Assembly: GCA_902796775.1 (NCBI GenBank)
Contig: CADBQK010000055.1
Location: 1 to 7,480 of the forward strand
Source: an uncultured Lachnospiraceae bacterium
GTDB taxonomy: Bacteria > Bacillota_A > Clostridia > Lachnospirales > Lachnospiraceae
DNA length: 7,480 bases
Reading direction: 5' to 3'
Position 1 is the stretch's first letter; every line of letters begins with the position of its first letter. The notes beneath the pieces are model-generated. The model was not told the origin of the DNA. It searched no databases and saw only the letters and a list, made by a program, of their open reading frames with translations. The translations under genes were made by a program, and so were the position numbers. Shown here piece after piece: positions 6,206 to 7,480 of this stretch.

Positions 6206-6209
6206 ATAC

Positions 6210-6215
6210 AAGGAG
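6210..6215 (+). promoter_or_regulatory. Ribosome binding site that fixes the TTG start of oppB
   Basis: AAGGAG lies 6 bases before TTG 6222. No ATG in the same frame is near, and the next residues (KKYTIKRV) are the expected permease N-terminus. Confidence 0.8.
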
Positions 6216-6221
6216 AAACCA

Positions 6222-7157
6222 TTGAAAAAGTATACAATCAAGAGAGTCCTGACCTCGATCTTTACTCTTTTGGTGATCGTGCTGGTACTGTTTATTCTGC
6301 TGAAGCTTATGCCCGGTTCCCCGTTCAACGACGAGAAGCTGAGCGTTGACCAGAAGGCTGCATTGTATGCAAAATATGGTCTGGACAAGCCGATCATCAT
6401 ACAATTTCTGAAATATGTAGCAAACCTGCTCCGGGGTGATCTCGGGGTCAGTTATGCTATTTCCAAAAATACGCCGATCTCCCAGCTGGTGGCTACCAGG
6501 CTTCCGATCTCACTTGGAATCGGTTTCGCTGCCGTGTCCATCGGTGCCGTCATCGGACTGGTGCTGGGCCTGATCGCGGCAATCTGGCACGATACATTGC
6601 TTGATACGATCTGCACGGTTCTGTCAGTCATTGGTGTTTCTGTGCCGTCCTATGTCTTTGCCCTTGCACTGAGTTATCAGTTCGGATTCCAGTTTGGATG
6701 GTTCCCCATGCTGTTTTCCGCGAAACAGCTGTTTTCATCCAGTGTGCTGCCAAGTGTATCGCTTTCCATGTTTACCATGGCATCGATCGCACGATTTACC
6801 CGCAGCGAGATGCTGGAGGTCCTGGGGAGCGATTATATGCTGCTGGCAGAGAGCAAAGGCCTTTCCGGGAGCGCACTTATCTTCCGGCATGCATTGCGGA
6901 ATGCTCTGATTCCGATTATTACCGTTTTAGCACCCCTGATCGTCGATTTGATGACGGGTTCTCTGGTCATCGAAAAGATCTTTGCGATCCCGGGTGTCGG
7001 ATCCCTGCTGGTGAATGCGATCCAGTCCAATGACTACAATGTGGTCATTGCCCTGAGTTTTATATATTCCGCTATGTACATTATCATTATGCTCGTCGTC
7101 GATATCCTTTACGGGATCATTGACCCGAGGATCCGTCTGGCCAAGGAAGGAGATTAA
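6222..7157 (+). CDS. oppB: OppB/DppB-family peptide ABC transporter permease
   Basis: This 311-residue inner-membrane protein is one half of the transport channel. It has the OppB layout: a short basic N-terminus (KKYTIKRV), a first membrane segment at about 10-28 ending in LMPGSPF, an outer loop with the LRGDLGVSY motif, and about five further membrane segments. The cytoplasmic EAA loop that docks on the ATPase is clear at about 196-231: E196, DYM (204-206), SKGLSG with the conserved G213, and RHALRNALIP. The family usually has about 305-340 residues, so this is full length. The C-terminus ends in GIIDPRIRLAKE, also typical. It begins with TTG rather than ATG, supported by AAGGAG at 6210-6215. 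It starts 73 bases after oppA, past a hairpin, and its stop is 3 bases before the next gene, so oppB and oppC are surely co-transcribed. Peptide specificity is inferred from the family. Confidence 0.93.
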   Translation: MKKYTIKRVLTSIFTLLVIVLVLFILLKLMPGSPFNDEKLSVDQKAALYAKYGLDKPIIIQFLKYVANLLRGDLGVSYAISKNTPISQLVATRLPISLGIGFAAVSIGAVIGLVLGLIAAIWHDTLLDTICTVLSVIGVSVPSYVFALALSYQFGFQFGWFPMLFSAKQLFSSSVLPSVSLSMFTMASIARFTRSEMLEVLGSDYMLLAESKGLSGSALIFRHALRNALIPIITVLAPLIVDLMTGSLVIEKIFAIPGVGSLLVNAIQSNDYNVVIALSFIYSAMYIIIMLVVDILYGIIDPRIRLAKEGD

Positions 7158-7160
7158 GCT

Positions 7161-7480
7161 ATGAGCAGTACAGAAAAAAAGGCAGCGGCAGCTATGGCAG
7201 CCGGTTCTGCCCAGCTCGCAGCTGAATCTTCCGTCTATGTGCCGGTCGATTCGGATTTTGTTCTGAAGAATGATGAAAATGCACTTGCGATTGATGAGAA
7301 TTTTGCCGCGCAGAGTTTTTGGAAGGATGTATTTATCCGGTTCTTCCGGAAAACAAGTGCTCTGGTCGGACTTATCCTGATCATTCTGATCACGATTTTT
7401 GCTATTGTCGGCCCCGGAATGAATGAGTATACCTATTCCGGACAGGATCTTTCCAGGAAGAATCTGGCTCCCAGGGTGCC
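7161..7480 (+). CDS. oppC: OppC/DppC-family permease, N-terminal part (cut by window end)
   Basis: Only the first 106 residues are inside the window; the frame is still open at the right edge. The ATG at 7161 has AAGGAG at 7147-7152, which lies inside the end of oppB, with an 8-base spacer. Residues 1-50 are a cytoplasmic extension, Ala-rich at first (AAAAMAAGSAQLAA), then acidic with DFVLKNDENALAIDE. It is followed by SFWKDVFIRFFRKTSALVGL, a typical OppC entry into the first membrane segment (about 66-84), and an outer loop reaching NLAPR, just before the position where relatives carry the HPFGTD motif. It forms the second half of the channel with OppB. The rest of the protein, with its EAA loop, and presumably the OppD/OppF ATPases would be to the right. 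Confidence 0.88.
   Translation, partial: MSSTEKKAAAAMAAGSAQLAAESSVYVPVDSDFVLKNDENALAIDENFAAQSFWKDVFIRFFRKTSALVGLILIILITIFAIVGPGMNEYTYSGQDLSRKNLAPRV

Overview
The window reads like chromosomal DNA of a Gram-positive Clostridia bacterium, most likely a gut Lachnospiraceae relative. This is inferred from four things: strong AGGAGG-type ribosome binding sites, a DUF1292 (YrzB-type) protein, an OppA-like lipoprotein with a long Ala/Ser/Glu-rich linker after the lipobox cysteine, and a roughly balanced base composition. All seven genes lie on the + strand. There is no rRNA, tRNA, CRISPR array, transposase or phage gene.

Layout. (a) 2-595 is the end of an acidic protein of unknown function, entering from the left edge. 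(b) 636-1508 is a NudC-type Nudix hydrolase with an intact zinc ribbon and Nudix box, but a changed segment after SQPW. (c) 1509-1681 is a short intergenic region with a candidate extended -10 promoter. (d) 1682-1960 is a DUF1292 protein, followed by a polytopic GT-C/GT39-like membrane protein (2023-3675) and a CYTH/triphosphate tunnel enzyme (3705-4211). No convincing terminator separates these three, so they may be co-transcribed. (e) 4212-4393 holds a good extended -10 promoter, a possible leader stem and a strong ribosome binding site. (f) 4394 to the right edge is the start of an oligopeptide (Opp/Dpp) ABC importer operon: binding lipoprotein, OppB-like permease with a TTG start, and the N-terminus of an OppC-like permease cut by the window end. 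A GC-rich hairpin sits between the binding protein and permease genes.

The importer is the clearest functional unit. The lipoprotein captures peptides at the outer face of the membrane and hands them to the OppB/OppC channel; the ATPases (OppD/OppF) would be expected beyond the right edge. The upstream genes look like ordinary housekeeping or envelope functions. I see no strong sign of a previously undescribed system. The more interesting points are small: hairpins at the start of the membrane-protein gene, the NudC motif change, the pairing of a CYTH enzyme with a GT-C protein, and the oppA/oppB intergenic hairpin.
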